Source of the DNA: Ottowia testudinis
GTDB lineage: Bacteria; Pseudomonadota; Gammaproteobacteria; Burkholderiales; Burkholderiaceae_C
Reading direction: 5' to 3'
Length of the DNA stretch: 64,000 nt
NCBI RefSeq assembly: GCF_017498525.1
Contig: NZ_CP071796.1
Location: forward strand, 1,922,001 to 1,986,000
The notes beneath the pieces were generated by a model. It had not been told where the DNA came from, made no database searches, and was given only the letters and a program-made list of their open reading frames with translations. How positions within the stretch are numbered: position 1 is the stretch's first letter; each line of letters begins with the position of its first letter. This document shows, in pieces, positions 17,226 through 25,683 of the stretch. The position numbers were made by a program, and so were the translations under genes.

Positions 17226-19001
17226 TTATTCAGCCGCCACATCGTCCAGCAAGCGCTGCATGGCCAGCACCGCCAGCTGCATGTCTTCGTTGGTGGTCGA
17301 TTCGAGCGGGTTGTGGCTGATGCCGGCGTTTTCGCCGCGCACGAACAGCATCGCCTGGGGCATCACTTCGTGCAGCTTCATGGCGTCGTGGCCGGCGCCT
17401 GAGGGCATGCGGAACAAAGGCAGGCCCAGCGATTGCACGGCGCGCTCCCAGCGCTGCTGCCAAGCCGGGTCGCTGGGCGCGGCGCTGGCGCGCAGGGTTT
17501 CCTCCAGCGTGTAGGCCAGGCCGCGGCGCATGGCGATTTGCTGCAGTTTGGCCAGCACGTCGGCGGCCAGCGCGTCGCGCTGGGCGTCGTTGGGTGCGCG
17601 CAAGTCCAGGCTGAAAGCGCAGCGGCCTGGCACCACGTTGATGGAGCCATTGGGCACGTTGAGCAAGCCCATGGTGCCCACCGAGTCGCCGTCTTTCGCC
17701 GCGCGCTCCTCAAGGTACAGCGCCAGTTCGGCCGCGGCGCAGGCTGCATCGCGCCGCCGGTCCATTGGCGTGGTGCCAGCGTGGCTGGCCTGGCCGATGA
17801 GCTCGCCCACGAAGCGGATGCTGCCGTTGATCGACGTGACGATGCCCAGTGGCAAGTTCAGTTCGTTCAGCACCGGACCCTGCTCGATGTGGACCTCGAT
17901 GAAACCCAGGTAGTCCCTGGGGTTGCGTTTGAGCTTGGCAATGTCGTTGATCTTCAGCCCCGCGTGCTGCATGGCGGCGCGCATGGTCACGCCATCGGCG
18001 TCGGCCTGGTCCAGCCATGCCGGATTGAAGTCGCCAATCAGCGCGCCCGACCCCAGGAAGGTCGCCTTGTAGCGCTGGCCTTCTTCCTCGGCGAAGCCGA
18101 TCACCTCGAAGTCGAACGGCAGGCGCCGGCCCGCGCGGTGCAGCTCGCGCACACAGGCGATCGGCACGAAGGTGCCCAGCCGCCCGTCGTATTTGCCGCC
18201 GTTGCGCACGGTGTCGTAATGGCTGCCGGTCATCAGCGTCTTGGGATTTTTCACTCCCGCATCCGCGCGGTAACGGCCCACCACGTTGCCCACCGCATCG
18301 ATCGACACATCGTCGAATCCGGCTTCGCGCATGGTCTGGACGATGAACGCCGCACACGCGCGGTGTGCATCGGTGAGGTAGGTGACGGTGAGTTGCCCGT
18401 GCTCGGCAAACCCGGGGTCGCTGTGCAGGGCGAGCTTTTCGTGCCAGTCCCAGACGTCGTTGCCCAGGTCTGGCTCGGCGCCGAACTTGTCGGCCAGGCG
18501 AATCTCGGCGATGCGGTGAATGTTGCGCAGCGCCTCGGCCTGTTCGAAGTCAGGATGGTTGCCCAGCCGCCGCGCGAAGGTGTCGATGATTTGCTGCTTG
18601 TTCAACCCGGCGCCGCGCGGGCCGCGCACCGCCAGGATGAAGGGGAAACCGAACTTGGCGTTGTAGTCCGCGTTGAGTTTCTGGATGCGCGCGAATTCAT
18701 CGGGCGTGCATTCCGTCAGGCCGGCCTTACCCTGCTCATTGGTCGATTCGGCCGTCAGCGTCTTGGCCACCATGGCCTTGCCGGCCAGTTCGGGGTGGGC
18801 GCGGATCAGCGCCAGCTGCGCGCCCTTGTCGGCACGCGCCAGCACCTGCGCCATCAAATGCTTCAGGTGCGCGAGCGACTGGAAGGGCCGCTCGGCCAGC
18901 GCCGCCGCGGCGATCCACGGCGTGTGTTCGTACAGCCCGTCCAGCATGGCCGCTGCCTGCTGCGGAGAAGCGCGATTGAGTTCGTCGAGCGTCAGCGCCA
19001 T
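17226..19001 (-). CDS. OHCU decarboxylase - allantoate amidohydrolase fusion
   Basis: 591 residues, a fusion of two enzymes. Residues 1-165 match OHCU decarboxylase (UraD): AHPELAGKAMV with the catalytic His at 69, ESTNEQ and FGFPFILAV. Residues 180-591 match allantoate amidohydrolase/carbamoylase (M20): GSHYDTVRNGGKYDG, FAEEEGQRYKATFLGSG, HIEQGP and GISHNPLE carry the metal ligands. The two halves catalyse non-adjacent steps, OHCU to allantoin and allantoate to ureidoglycine/ureidoglycolate, with PuuE in between. There is no stop or frameshift at the junction. Confidence 0.88.
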   Translation of the reverse strand: MALTLDELNRASPQQAAAMLDGLYEHTPWIAAAALAERPFQSLAHLKHLMAQVLARADKGAQLALIRAHPELAGKAMVAKTLTAESTNEQGKAGLTECTPDEFARIQKLNADYNAKFGFPFILAVRGPRGAGLNKQQIIDTFARRLGNHPDFEQAEALRNIHRIAEIRLADKFGAEPDLGNDVWDWHEKLALHSDPGFAEHGQLTVTYLTDAHRACAAFIVQTMREAGFDDVSIDAVGNVVGRYRADAGVKNPKTLMTGSHYDTVRNGGKYDGRLGTFVPIACVRELHRAGRRLPFDFEVIGFAEEEGQRYKATFLGSGALIGDFNPAWLDQADADGVTMRAAMQHAGLKINDIAKLKRNPRDYLGFIEVHIEQGPVLNELNLPLGIVTSINGSIRFVGELIGQASHAGTTPMDRRRDAACAAAELALYLEERAAKDGDSVGTMGLLNVPNGSINVVPGRCAFSLDLRAPNDAQRDALAADVLAKLQQIAMRRGLAYTLEETLRASAAPSDPAWQQRWERAVQSLGLPLFRMPSGAGHDAMKLHEVMPQAMLFVRGENAGISHNPLESTTNEDMQLAVLAMQRLLDDVAAE

Positions 19002-19027
19002 GCGGATGGTCTCCTAATTGCGAAAAA

Positions 19028-20161
19028 TCAGTGGCGGTACGTGCCGTCCGGCAGCAGCAGGGCCATGTCGGTGAAGTTGGAACCCAGCTTGTCGCCGCTG
19101 TAGCTGACCGAGTAGCCTCCCAGGTCAAGGCGCGGGGCGTTGTCGAGCCAGCGCACCAGTTCAGCCTTGCCGGACGATTTGGCCTGCGTGACGGCTTCGA
19201 TCAGCGCGCGGGCATTCAGGTAGCTCTCAAAGCCCAGGTAGGACGGCGCCAGACCCACCGATTTGGCGATGCGCTGGTATTCGCGCTGGGCGTCGATCTT
19301 GGTTTCCCACGGGCTGGGGGTCACGGTGGCGAAGGCGGCCGCGCCCACATAGCCTTTCATGCGGGAGGCAAACTGGGCATTGGCCTGGCCGGCCAGGTTG
19401 AGCACGAAGGGCAGGGCGCCCTTGGCCTTCCAGGCGGTCATGAACTGTGTCGAATGCGCGGCGTTGGCCATCAGCAGCAGTACCTTGGGCTGGCCCGCCA
19501 TCAGATCGGCCACGGATTTACCGTAGTCGGCGGATGCCGGGTTGAGCGTGCTGCGCGTGATCTTGAGCTTGGGGTACGAAGCCGCCAGCTTGTCGAGCTC
19601 GGCAGCGTAGGAGCGGCCAAAGCCGTCGTCCTGTACCAGCACACCGACTTCGGTCAATCCCATGGTGGTGGCAAAGCCCAGCAGGCGCGCCACTTCGCTG
19701 GCGGCCGAGGCGCGCACCGCGTAGGTGGTCGAAGCAGCCTTGCCGCGCAGCGGCGCGGCACCGGCGATCGGCCCGATCAGCGGCACGCCCGCGGCGGCAC
19801 TGGCTTTTTGCTGCGCCATGCAGCCGACCGAGCCGAAGCACGAAACCAGCGCCTGCGCCGAGCCGACCGCCTGGGTGGCCAGCTGCGTCGACTTGTCGGC
19901 GGCGTTGCCGTCGTCGTAGGTCTTGAGCACGATTTGCGCCGCGCGGCTGCTCTTGTTGAAATCGTCCAGCGTGGCACGTGTGATGGTGTTGACCTCCTTG
20001 CCCACATTGGCCAGCGGGCCGCTCAGGGGCACGATCTGCGCCACCTCGACAGAATGGGCAGCCGGGGCGGGGACGGATTGGGCTGGCAGCGCGTACGACA
20101 GCAGCGCGGCGCCGGTGATGGCGGTGACGGCCAGCGGGGAAACGGAAAAACGGGGGATCAC
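19028..20161 (-). CDS. Periplasmic substrate-binding protein (Leu/Ile/Val-receptor type)
   Basis: 377 residues from a GTG at 20161, chosen because CAGGAG lies 7 nt upstream and the GTG overlaps the puuE stop (GTGA). A signal peptide is present (LAVTAITGAALLSYALPAQS). The type I periplasmic-binding fold is recognisable in AQIVPLSGPLANVGKEVN, CFGSVGCMAQQKASAA and GVLVQDDGFGRSYAAEL. No ABC permease or ATPase is encoded nearby, so it is an orphan receptor or works with a distant transporter. Its operon suggests a purine or ureide ligand. Confidence 0.8.
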   Translation of the reverse strand: MIPRFSVSPLAVTAITGAALLSYALPAQSVPAPAAHSVEVAQIVPLSGPLANVGKEVNTITRATLDDFNKSSRAAQIVLKTYDDGNAADKSTQLATQAVGSAQALVSCFGSVGCMAQQKASAAAGVPLIGPIAGAAPLRGKAASTTYAVRASAASEVARLLGFATTMGLTEVGVLVQDDGFGRSYAAELDKLAASYPKLKITRSTLNPASADYGKSVADLMAGQPKVLLLMANAAHSTQFMTAWKAKGALPFVLNLAGQANAQFASRMKGYVGAAAFATVTPSPWETKIDAQREYQRIAKSVGLAPSYLGFESYLNARALIEAVTQAKSSGKAELVRWLDNAPRLDLGGYSVSYSGDKLGSNFTDMALLLPDGTYRH

Positions 20162-21132
20162 GTGGAAACTCCTGGAGATGATGGATAAGGGTGGGTCTCC
20201 TCCCAATGCCGGGCGATGTCGATGCGGCGACATACCCAGACGTTCTTGTGTTGAGAAACATGGTCCATGAAGCGCTGCAGGGCCGTGATCCGGCCCGGCT
20301 TGCCGAGCAGGCGGCAGTGCATGCCGATGCTCATCATCTTGGGGCGGTCAAGGCCCTGCGGGTCGCCCTCGGCATACAGCGCGTCGAAGCTGTCCTTCAT
20401 GTACTGGAAAAACGGATCGGCGTGGCTGTACCCCTGCGGCAGGGCAAAGCGCATGTCGTTGCAGTCGAGTGTGTAGGGCACCACCAGGCGCGGCACCACC
20501 ACGCGATCGGTGCGCCGCACCTGCATCCAGAACGGCAGGTCGTCGCCGTAGTAATCGCTGTCGTAAAGCAGGCGGCTGTCGTCGGCCACCAGGCGGCGCG
20601 TGTTGGGGCTGTCGCGGCCGGTGTACCAGCCCAGGGGGCGCTGGCCGCTCAGCTTTTCGATGATGTCCAGCGCCTCGGCCATGTGGGCGCGCTCGGTGGC
20701 CTCGTCCAGGTGTTGGTAGTGGATCCACTTCAGGCCGTGGCAGGCGATTTCGTCGCCGCGCTGCTGAAACACCTTGACCATCTCGGGGTAGCGGGCCAGG
20801 GCGCTGGCCACGCCAAACACCGTCAGCGGCCAGCCGCGCGCGTCGAACTCGCGCAGGATGCGCCACACGCCGGCCCGCGAGCCGTATTCGTAGATGCCCT
20901 CCATGCTCATGTGCCGCTCGGGGTAGGCGGCCGGGTTGAACATTTCGGACAGGAACTGCTCGCTGGCGGCGTCGCCGTGCAGCACGCAGTTTTCACCGCC
21001 TTCCTCGTAGTTGAGGACGAACTGCACCGCGATGCGCGCGCCGTTCGGCCAGCGGGCGTGCGGCACGTCGGCGCCGTAGCCGATCAAGTCACGCGGATAG
21101 GGTGCGGTGCTGTCGTAGATGAAAGTCTTCAT
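20158..21132 (-). CDS. puuE: Allantoinase (polysaccharide-deacetylase type)
   Basis: 324 residues of the PuuE family, a metal-independent allantoinase with the NodB-like fold. Features: NYEEGGENCVLHGD, the ERHMSMEGIYEYGSRAG stretch, CHGLKWIHYQ and GWYTGRDSPNTRRL. It opens the allantoin ring to allantoate. Its start codon follows directly on a palindromic element that also contains the gntR stop, and no good Shine-Dalgarno sequence is visible. Confidence 0.92.
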   Translation of the reverse strand: MKTFIYDSTAPYPRDLIGYGADVPHARWPNGARIAVQFVLNYEEGGENCVLHGDAASEQFLSEMFNPAAYPERHMSMEGIYEYGSRAGVWRILREFDARGWPLTVFGVASALARYPEMVKVFQQRGDEIACHGLKWIHYQHLDEATERAHMAEALDIIEKLSGQRPLGWYTGRDSPNTRRLVADDSRLLYDSDYYGDDLPFWMQVRRTDRVVVPRLVVPYTLDCNDMRFALPQGYSHADPFFQYMKDSFDALYAEGDPQGLDRPKMMSIGMHCRLLGKPGRITALQRFMDHVSQHKNVWVCRRIDIARHWEETHPYPSSPGVST

Positions 21133-21133
21133 G

Positions 21134-21180
21134 CTATAAATAGTGTAGCTGTTCGCGCTTGTCAGGCAGGCGCCAGAGCC
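21134..21180. repeat. Palindromic element between gntR and puuE
   Basis: Contains TAGCTGTTCGCGCTTGTCAG and GCAGGCGCCAGAGCCGTTTT. It encodes the last residues and stop codon of gntR and ends just before the puuE ATG. Confidence 0.8.
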
Positions 21181-21836
21181 GTTTTGACATCATGCGTCGG
21201 CGCGGGTTGATGCAGGTTCAATCCGGCCTCGACATGGTCCAGGTGCTGGCGCATCAGCTCGACGGCGCGCGCGACGTTGCCGGTGGCAAAACAATCGACC
21301 AGTTCGGCGTGCTCGGCCGCCGAGTCGTGCGCGGCACTGCTGCTTTGGTAGATCAGCGTGGCGATGGCACAGCGCGCCAGCAGGTCGCGCAGCACGTGCG
21401 AGAGCACCTCGTTGCCCAGCAGCTCGGCCATGAGCACGTGAAAGTCGCCCAGCAGCTCGGTGCGTCCGGGCACATCGCCGGAGGCCAGCGCGGCCTGCTC
21501 GCGCGCCACATGCGCACGCAGCGACGCGATGTGCGCGGGCGTGGCGGCATGCACGAAGGCGCGGGTGAGTTCCAGCTCCAGCATGCGGCGCACCGCGAAC
21601 ACCTGCCGCGCCTCGGCCGCCGATGGACTGGCAACGAACGCGCCGCGCGCCGGCTCCAGCGTCACCAGGCGTTTTTGCGACAGCTGGTACAGCGCCTGGC
21701 GCACCAGCGTGCGCGAGCAGCCAAAATGGTCCGCCAGCGCCTGCTCCGCCAGCTTGGCGCCGGGGTGCAGGCGATGCTCGACGATGGCGCGGGTCAGGGC
21801 CTGCACGATCAGATCGGTTTGGCTGGATGGTTCCAT
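21162..21836 (-). CDS. GntR-family (FCD) transcriptional regulator
   Basis: 224 residues. An N-terminal winged helix-turn-helix (about 8-75) has GAKLAEQALADHFGCSRTLV; the C-terminal FCD ligand-binding domain is alpha-helical (about 85-210). FCD regulators typically bind TTGTATACAA-like palindromes, and TGTATACA occurs in its own promoter region and before puuD. It is divergent from uraH and leads the minus-strand urate unit, so it probably senses a purine breakdown product. Its last residues (TALAPA) are supplied by a palindromic element. Confidence 0.85.
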   Translation of the reverse strand: MEPSSQTDLIVQALTRAIVEHRLHPGAKLAEQALADHFGCSRTLVRQALYQLSQKRLVTLEPARGAFVASPSAAEARQVFAVRRMLELELTRAFVHAATPAHIASLRAHVAREQAALASGDVPGRTELLGDFHVLMAELLGNEVLSHVLRDLLARCAIATLIYQSSSAAHDSAAEHAELVDCFATGNVARAVELMRQHLDHVEAGLNLHQPAPTHDVKTALAPA

Positions 21837-21868
21837 GAAGCTGCGATCATAGGCAACAGACGGAAAAC

Positions 21869-21876
21869 TGTATACA
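21869..21876. promoter_or_regulatory. Predicted GntR operator, uraH/gntR intergenic
   Basis: The palindrome TGTATACA followed by CTTT lies 33 bp before the uraH ATG and 33 bp before the gntR ATG, so it could control both directions. The same 12 bases recur before puuD. The fit is to FCD-type GntR sites. Confidence 0.6.
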
Positions 21877-21908
21877 CTTTTGTAAACAATTTACATGGAG
21901 TAATCCCT

Positions 21909-22262
21909 ATGGGCCTGAGCACACACGTTCTCGACACCATGCACGGCACCCCCGCGGCCGGCATGCAGGTCGCGCTGTATGAGACGCATGGCGATGTGGC
22001 CACGCTGGTCAAGCGTTTCACCCTCAACCACGATGGCCGCAACCCCGATGGGCCGCTGTACGACAACGCCAGCCTGCGGCCCGGCACGTATCGGCTGAGT
22101 TTCGACGTGGCGGCGTATTTTCAGGGCCGGGGTGTTCAATTGCCCGAGCCGCCGTTTCTGAGCGTGGTGCAGCTCGATTTCGGCATTGCCCACGCCGATC
22201 AGCACTACCACGTGCCGTTGCTGTGCAGCCCGTGGAGCTATTCCACCTATCGCGGCTCGTAG
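21909..22262 (+). CDS. uraH: 5-hydroxyisourate hydrolase
   Basis: 117 residues, transthyretin-like. The N-terminal LSTHVLDTMHGTPAAGM and C-terminal YSTYRGS are the family hallmarks. The YRGS end and the His near the N-terminus form the active site. It converts 5-hydroxyisourate, made by PuuD, into OHCU. GGAG stands 8 nt before the ATG. Divergent from gntR. Confidence 0.95.
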   Translation: MGLSTHVLDTMHGTPAAGMQVALYETHGDVATLVKRFTLNHDGRNPDGPLYDNASLRPGTYRLSFDVAAYFQGRGVQLPEPPFLSVVQLDFGIAHADQHYHVPLLCSPWSYSTYRGS

Positions 22263-22266
22263 TGAA

Positions 22267-22875
22267 TCAATCCTGGCCTTCGGTCAGGGTATCGAGCTGC
22301 CACTTGCCGCTTTTGTGCCACAGCCAGGTGTCGGTGTAGATCAGCCCACCCACCAGCGCTGGGGGCGGAAACGGCTCGGCCGCGCGCACCAGCCGCTCGA
22401 TGGCGCGCATCACCTCGGGCGCGTGGCTGGGCGCGCGCATCCAGCTGATCGTGCCCACGCGGCCTTGCCGATCGACGTGCACTTGCAGCACGCCCACGGC
22501 GTACAGCAGCGGCGGCATGCGGCCCTTGTAGATGCTGCCCAGGTTGAGGCTGTAAAGATGGCGCGCGGCGTCTTTGCGGTAGGCGCGGGCGGTGGCGGCG
22601 TCCGACGCCTCTGGCACTGGCACGGGGCGCGCCGACGACTGGCCCGCCGCCGGGCGAACGCGCCGGCGCGGCTTGATGGTCTTGGTCTTCGGCGTGGCCT
22701 TGGCCGCGGGTTTCGACGCCGTGCGCGCCGAGGGGGTGGCAGGCGTCTTTTGCGCCAAGGCCGGCGGCACCAGAAAGGGCCATGCCGCGACCGCCACCAA
22801 CATCGCACGACGCCAGTCGCCGTATCGGGTGCGTGGGCGGGCTGGTACAGAGGGGCGGTGATCGCGGATGTGCAA
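22267..22875 (-). CDS. TonB-C-terminal-like periplasmic protein
   Basis: 202 residues. A signal sequence or anchor (MLVAVAAWPFLVPPALA, residues 25-41) is followed by a Lys/Pro/Ala-rich linker (about 45-85) and a C-terminal domain with GVLQVHVDRQGRVGTISWMR, which resembles the TonB C-terminal fold. The start may be the later ATG at residue 25. No ExbB/ExbD genes are near, so classical energy transduction is unproven. It is convergent with uraH, 4 bp apart. Confidence 0.6.
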   Translation of the reverse strand: MHIRDHRPSVPARPRTRYGDWRRAMLVAVAAWPFLVPPALAQKTPATPSARTASKPAAKATPKTKTIKPRRRVRPAAGQSSARPVPVPEASDAATARAYRKDAARHLYSLNLGSIYKGRMPPLLYAVGVLQVHVDRQGRVGTISWMRAPSHAPEVMRAIERLVRAAEPFPPPALVGGLIYTDTWLWHKSGKWQLDTLTEGQD

Positions 22876-22961
22876 GCTGTTGGTCTCTGGTGCGCGCCCT
22901 CGACCGGCCGAGGCGCGGGCATACTGTCGGGCGGCCTGCGGGTCTTGTCAATGTCACTTGA

Positions 22962-23792
22962 TTGCACGGCGTGCCTCCACTCGACCAGCTGTTGCAGCAC
23001 CTTCGCCAAGCCCCGGCGCTGCTTGTCAGCGTGACGCGTACCGCCGGGTCGGTGCCGCGCGAGCGCGGGGCTTGGCTGGCGGTGTGCGGTCCCACGGTGC
23101 TGGGCAGCATTGGCGGCGGTCAGCTTGAGCATCAAGCCATCGCCCACGCGCGCCATCTGCTGGCGCACTCCGCCGCTGGCCTGCGCGAGGCGGTGCGCTA
23201 TGCACTCGGGCCGAGCCTAGGGCAGTGCTGCGGCGGCATCGTCGAGTTGCGGTACGAGCATTTGTCTGCTATTGATATCGAAGCTGCTCGCGATTGTCTG
23301 ACAAGCGCCAGCAGCCCATTGGCCTTGTTTGGCGGCGGCCACGTGGGGGCCGCCATCGTGCGCCTGCTGGCTGACCTGCCGTTTTCGGTGCGCTGGATCG
23401 ACAGCCGTGACGAGGTGTTTCCGCCCGCGGTGCCATCCAACGTGCGCTGCGAGCATTCCGACCCCGTGCAGGCGGCGGTGGCCGATCTGCCGGCGCGCGG
23501 CGCGGTACTCATCATGAGCTTCAGCCATGCCGAAGACCTGGAGATCGTGGCCGCCGCCCTGCTGCGCCAACGCGCGCGTGGCGACTTGCGCTACATCGGC
23601 TTGATCGGCAGCAAGACCAAATGGGCCACGTTCCGTCATCGACTGACGGCGCGCGGCTTCAGCGACGCTGAATTGGCGCAAGTGACTTGCCCGATCGGCC
23701 TGCCCGGCATTGCCGGCAAGCAGCCACCGGTGATCGCGGTGGCGGTGGTGGCGCAGTTGCTGGCGCTTGGTTTGGCACCGGCGGCGGAATAA
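22962..23792 (+). CDS. xdhC: Xanthine dehydrogenase accessory protein
   Basis: About 276 residues. The N-terminal XdhC/CoxI domain has GSIGGGQLEHQA and GPSLGQCCGGIVEL, with the CC pair involved in molybdenum cofactor handling. The C-terminal Rossmann domain has FGGGHVGAAIVRLL. It inserts sulfurated Moco into xanthine dehydrogenase. xdhA/xdhB are not in the window. The start is a TTG at 22962 or a GTG at 22971; an in-frame stop precedes both. A palindromic element is inserted in frame at 23268-23322. Confidence 0.85.
   Translation: MHGVPPLDQLLQHLRQAPALLVSVTRTAGSVPRERGAWLAVCGPTVLGSIGGGQLEHQAIAHARHLLAHSAAGLREAVRYALGPSLGQCCGGIVELRYEHLSAIDIEAARDCLTSASSPLALFGGGHVGAAIVRLLADLPFSVRWIDSRDEVFPPAVPSNVRCEHSDPVQAAVADLPARGAVLIMSFSHAEDLEIVAAALLRQRARGDLRYIGLIGSKTKWATFRHRLTARGFSDAELAQVTCPIGLPGIAGKQPPVIAVAVVAQLLALGLAPAAE
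23268..23322 (+). repeat. In-frame palindromic element inside xdhC
   Basis: GAAGCTGCTCGCGATTGTC and GACAAGCGCCAGCAGCCC. It encodes about 18 residues between the XdhC domain and the Rossmann domain without breaking the frame. Confidence 0.75.
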
Positions 23793-23975
23793 CCGGCGCG
23801 CGGGCTCAATGACGGGGCGCTCCGCTTTCGCCACGGCGAACGTCATGCGCCAAGACGCCGAATGCTGCCGGCCGGGCCATGCGTTCGCCCAAGCGCCACC
23901 GCGCGTGAAAACGGCGCCCGCAGGCGCCGTGAAAGGGATGAGCTGGAATGCCCGAAAGCTTGCCGCGCCCCTGGT

Positions 23976-24134
23976 TCAGCCTTGGTGCGGACGCTTGCCC
24001 GGGTTCTTCTTGCTGCGCGTGTGCGAGCCGCGTTCCTTGCTGCTGCGCTGGCCGGTGGCCAGCTTCTTGACGGGCGCGCCCGGCAGCGGAGGAGTGGCCT
24101 TGCGCGAGGCTTCGGTGACGATCTTGTTGCCCAT
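23976..24134 (-). CDS. Small basic protein (52 aa)
   Basis: 52 residues. MGNKIVTEASRKATPPLPG at the start; the C-terminal half is strongly basic (KERGSHTRSKKNPGKRPHQG). An AAGGAT site precedes the ATG by 7 nt. No family is recognised; the charge suggests nucleic-acid or ribosome binding. It fills the gap between xdhC and puuD on the opposite strand. Confidence 0.55.
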   Translation of the reverse strand: MGNKIVTEASRKATPPLPGAPVKKLATGQRSSKERGSHTRSKKNPGKRPHQG

Positions 24135-24287
24135 GGTCTGATCCTTGAATTGAAAGTGGGTGAGAAGGAAAACCCATTATTTTCGCCGATTTACAGCAGT
24201 GCGCATCAAACGGGCGCGACAAAACGCGATCCGTGGCCACCGCGCAGCCGCCAGCGCGACACGTTCACTGGTGTTTCACGAATGGTT

Positions 24288-24295
24288 TGTATACA
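24288..24295. promoter_or_regulatory. Predicted GntR operator upstream of puuD
   Basis: TGTATACA followed by CTTT is identical to the site before uraH, 137 bp upstream of the puuD start. The flanking TTTG and CACTTTG lie in a 298-bp non-coding stretch with no other clear feature. Confidence 0.6.
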
Positions 24296-24432
24296 CTTTG
24301 CCCCGATCGCAGCGGTGCCCCAGGGGGCGGTGGCGGCCGGTGTACCGGCCTGCTGCCGGCCCGATGCGCGATCACCTGGACGACGGCTTGCAGCGCCCGC
24401 GGTGGCGAGCCCATTAAAGGATTGTTTCGTTC

Positions 24433-25644
24433 ATGGAAGCCTATCTGCTCGACTGGGCCAACCTGCTGCTGAGGTGGTTGCATGTCATCGTGGCGATCGC
24501 CTGGATCGGCTCGTCGTTCTACTTCGTCTTTCTCGACAACAACCTGCTTGCGCCGACCGCCGACGACCTGAAGAAAAAGGGCGTTGATGGCGCCATGTGG
24601 GCGGTGCACGGCGGCGGCTTCTACAACCCCCAGAAATACATGGTGGCGCCGCAAGGCGGCATCATCGATTCCAAGCTGCACTGGTTTTATTGGGAGAGTT
24701 ACAGCACCTGGCTGTCCGGCTTTGCGCTGTTTTGCGCGCTGTATTTGTGGAACGCCAACGCCTTTCTCATCGATCGGCAGGTGTTCGACTGGTCGCCTGT
24801 GGCGGCCGGTGTCACCGCGGTGGGTTTTTTGGCCGGGTTTTGGTTCATCTACGACACCATCTGCCGCGTGTTCGGCTTTCGGCCGAACGGCGAGCGCATC
24901 GTGGCCGGTTTGCTGATCGTGGTGGTGGCGCTGGCGGCATGGGCGGCGTGCCATCTGTTTTCGGGCCGCGCGGCGTTTCTGATCGTGGGTGCCATGCTGG
25001 CCACGGCGATGAGCGCCAATGTGTTCTTCTGGATCATTCCCGGCCAGCGCAAGGTGGTGGCTGCCATGACCGGCGGCGGTGGCTACGACGCTGGCGCGCT
25101 GGCCATTCACGGCAAGCGCGGCAAGCAGCGCAGCGTGCACAACACGTACTTCACGCTGCCGGTGCTGATTGCCATGCTCAGCAACCACTACAGCTTCATC
25201 TACAGCCACCCGCAGCGCTGGCTGGTGTTGTGTCTGCTGATGTTGGCCGGTGCGCTGATCCGCCAGTTCTTCGTGCAGCGCCATGGCTGGCACCACGGCC
25301 GCGCCAGCCACCCGTGGCCCTATGCCGCGGCGGGGGTGCTGCTGCTGCTGGGGCTGATTTTTTGGATGCGCCCGGCACCATCGCCAGCCGCCGCCGCGGT
25401 TCCGGCCACCGTGGGTTATGCGCAACTGCAGCCCGTGCTGCAGCAACGCTGCTACGCCTGTCACGGGGAAGCGGTGCAGATGAAGAACGTGCGTTTGGAC
25501 TCCGAGGCGTCGGTCAAGGCGCACGCGCAGCAAATCTACCAGCAGGTGGTGGTGGGCAAGCTCATGCCGCTGTCGAACTCGACGCAGATGATCGAGGCGG
25601 AGCGCGCCATGGTGGCGCGCTGGTTCGAGAGCCAGCGCCCATGA
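24433..25644 (+). CDS. puuD: Membrane urate hydroxylase with cytochrome c domain
   Basis: 403 residues. About 8 transmembrane helices (13-35, 92-108, 124-142, 157-175, 180-202 and others) precede a C-terminal cytochrome c domain whose heme site is CYACH (340-344). This matches PuuD, which oxidises urate to 5-hydroxyisourate and passes electrons to the respiratory chain instead of O2. Conserved HGGGFYNPQKYM and ESYSTWLSGF are seen. A TGTATACA operator candidate lies upstream and a strong terminator follows. Confidence 0.93.
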   Translation: MEAYLLDWANLLLRWLHVIVAIAWIGSSFYFVFLDNNLLAPTADDLKKKGVDGAMWAVHGGGFYNPQKYMVAPQGGIIDSKLHWFYWESYSTWLSGFALFCALYLWNANAFLIDRQVFDWSPVAAGVTAVGFLAGFWFIYDTICRVFGFRPNGERIVAGLLIVVVALAAWAACHLFSGRAAFLIVGAMLATAMSANVFFWIIPGQRKVVAAMTGGGGYDAGALAIHGKRGKQRSVHNTYFTLPVLIAMLSNHYSFIYSHPQRWLVLCLLMLAGALIRQFFVQRHGWHHGRASHPWPYAAAGVLLLLGLIFWMRPAPSPAAAAVPATVGYAQLQPVLQQRCYACHGEAVQMKNVRLDSEASVKAHAQQIYQQVVVGKLMPLSNSTQMIEAERAMVARWFESQRP

Positions 25645-25671
25645 AAAAAGCCGGCGCGTGCCGGCTTTTTT
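25644..25671. terminator. Bidirectional terminator after puuD
   Basis: AAAAAAGCCGG-N6-CCGGCTTTTTT directly after the puuD stop. It also serves the convergent gene at 25684. Confidence 0.9.
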
Positions 25672-25683
25672 AGGTTTGCCGGG

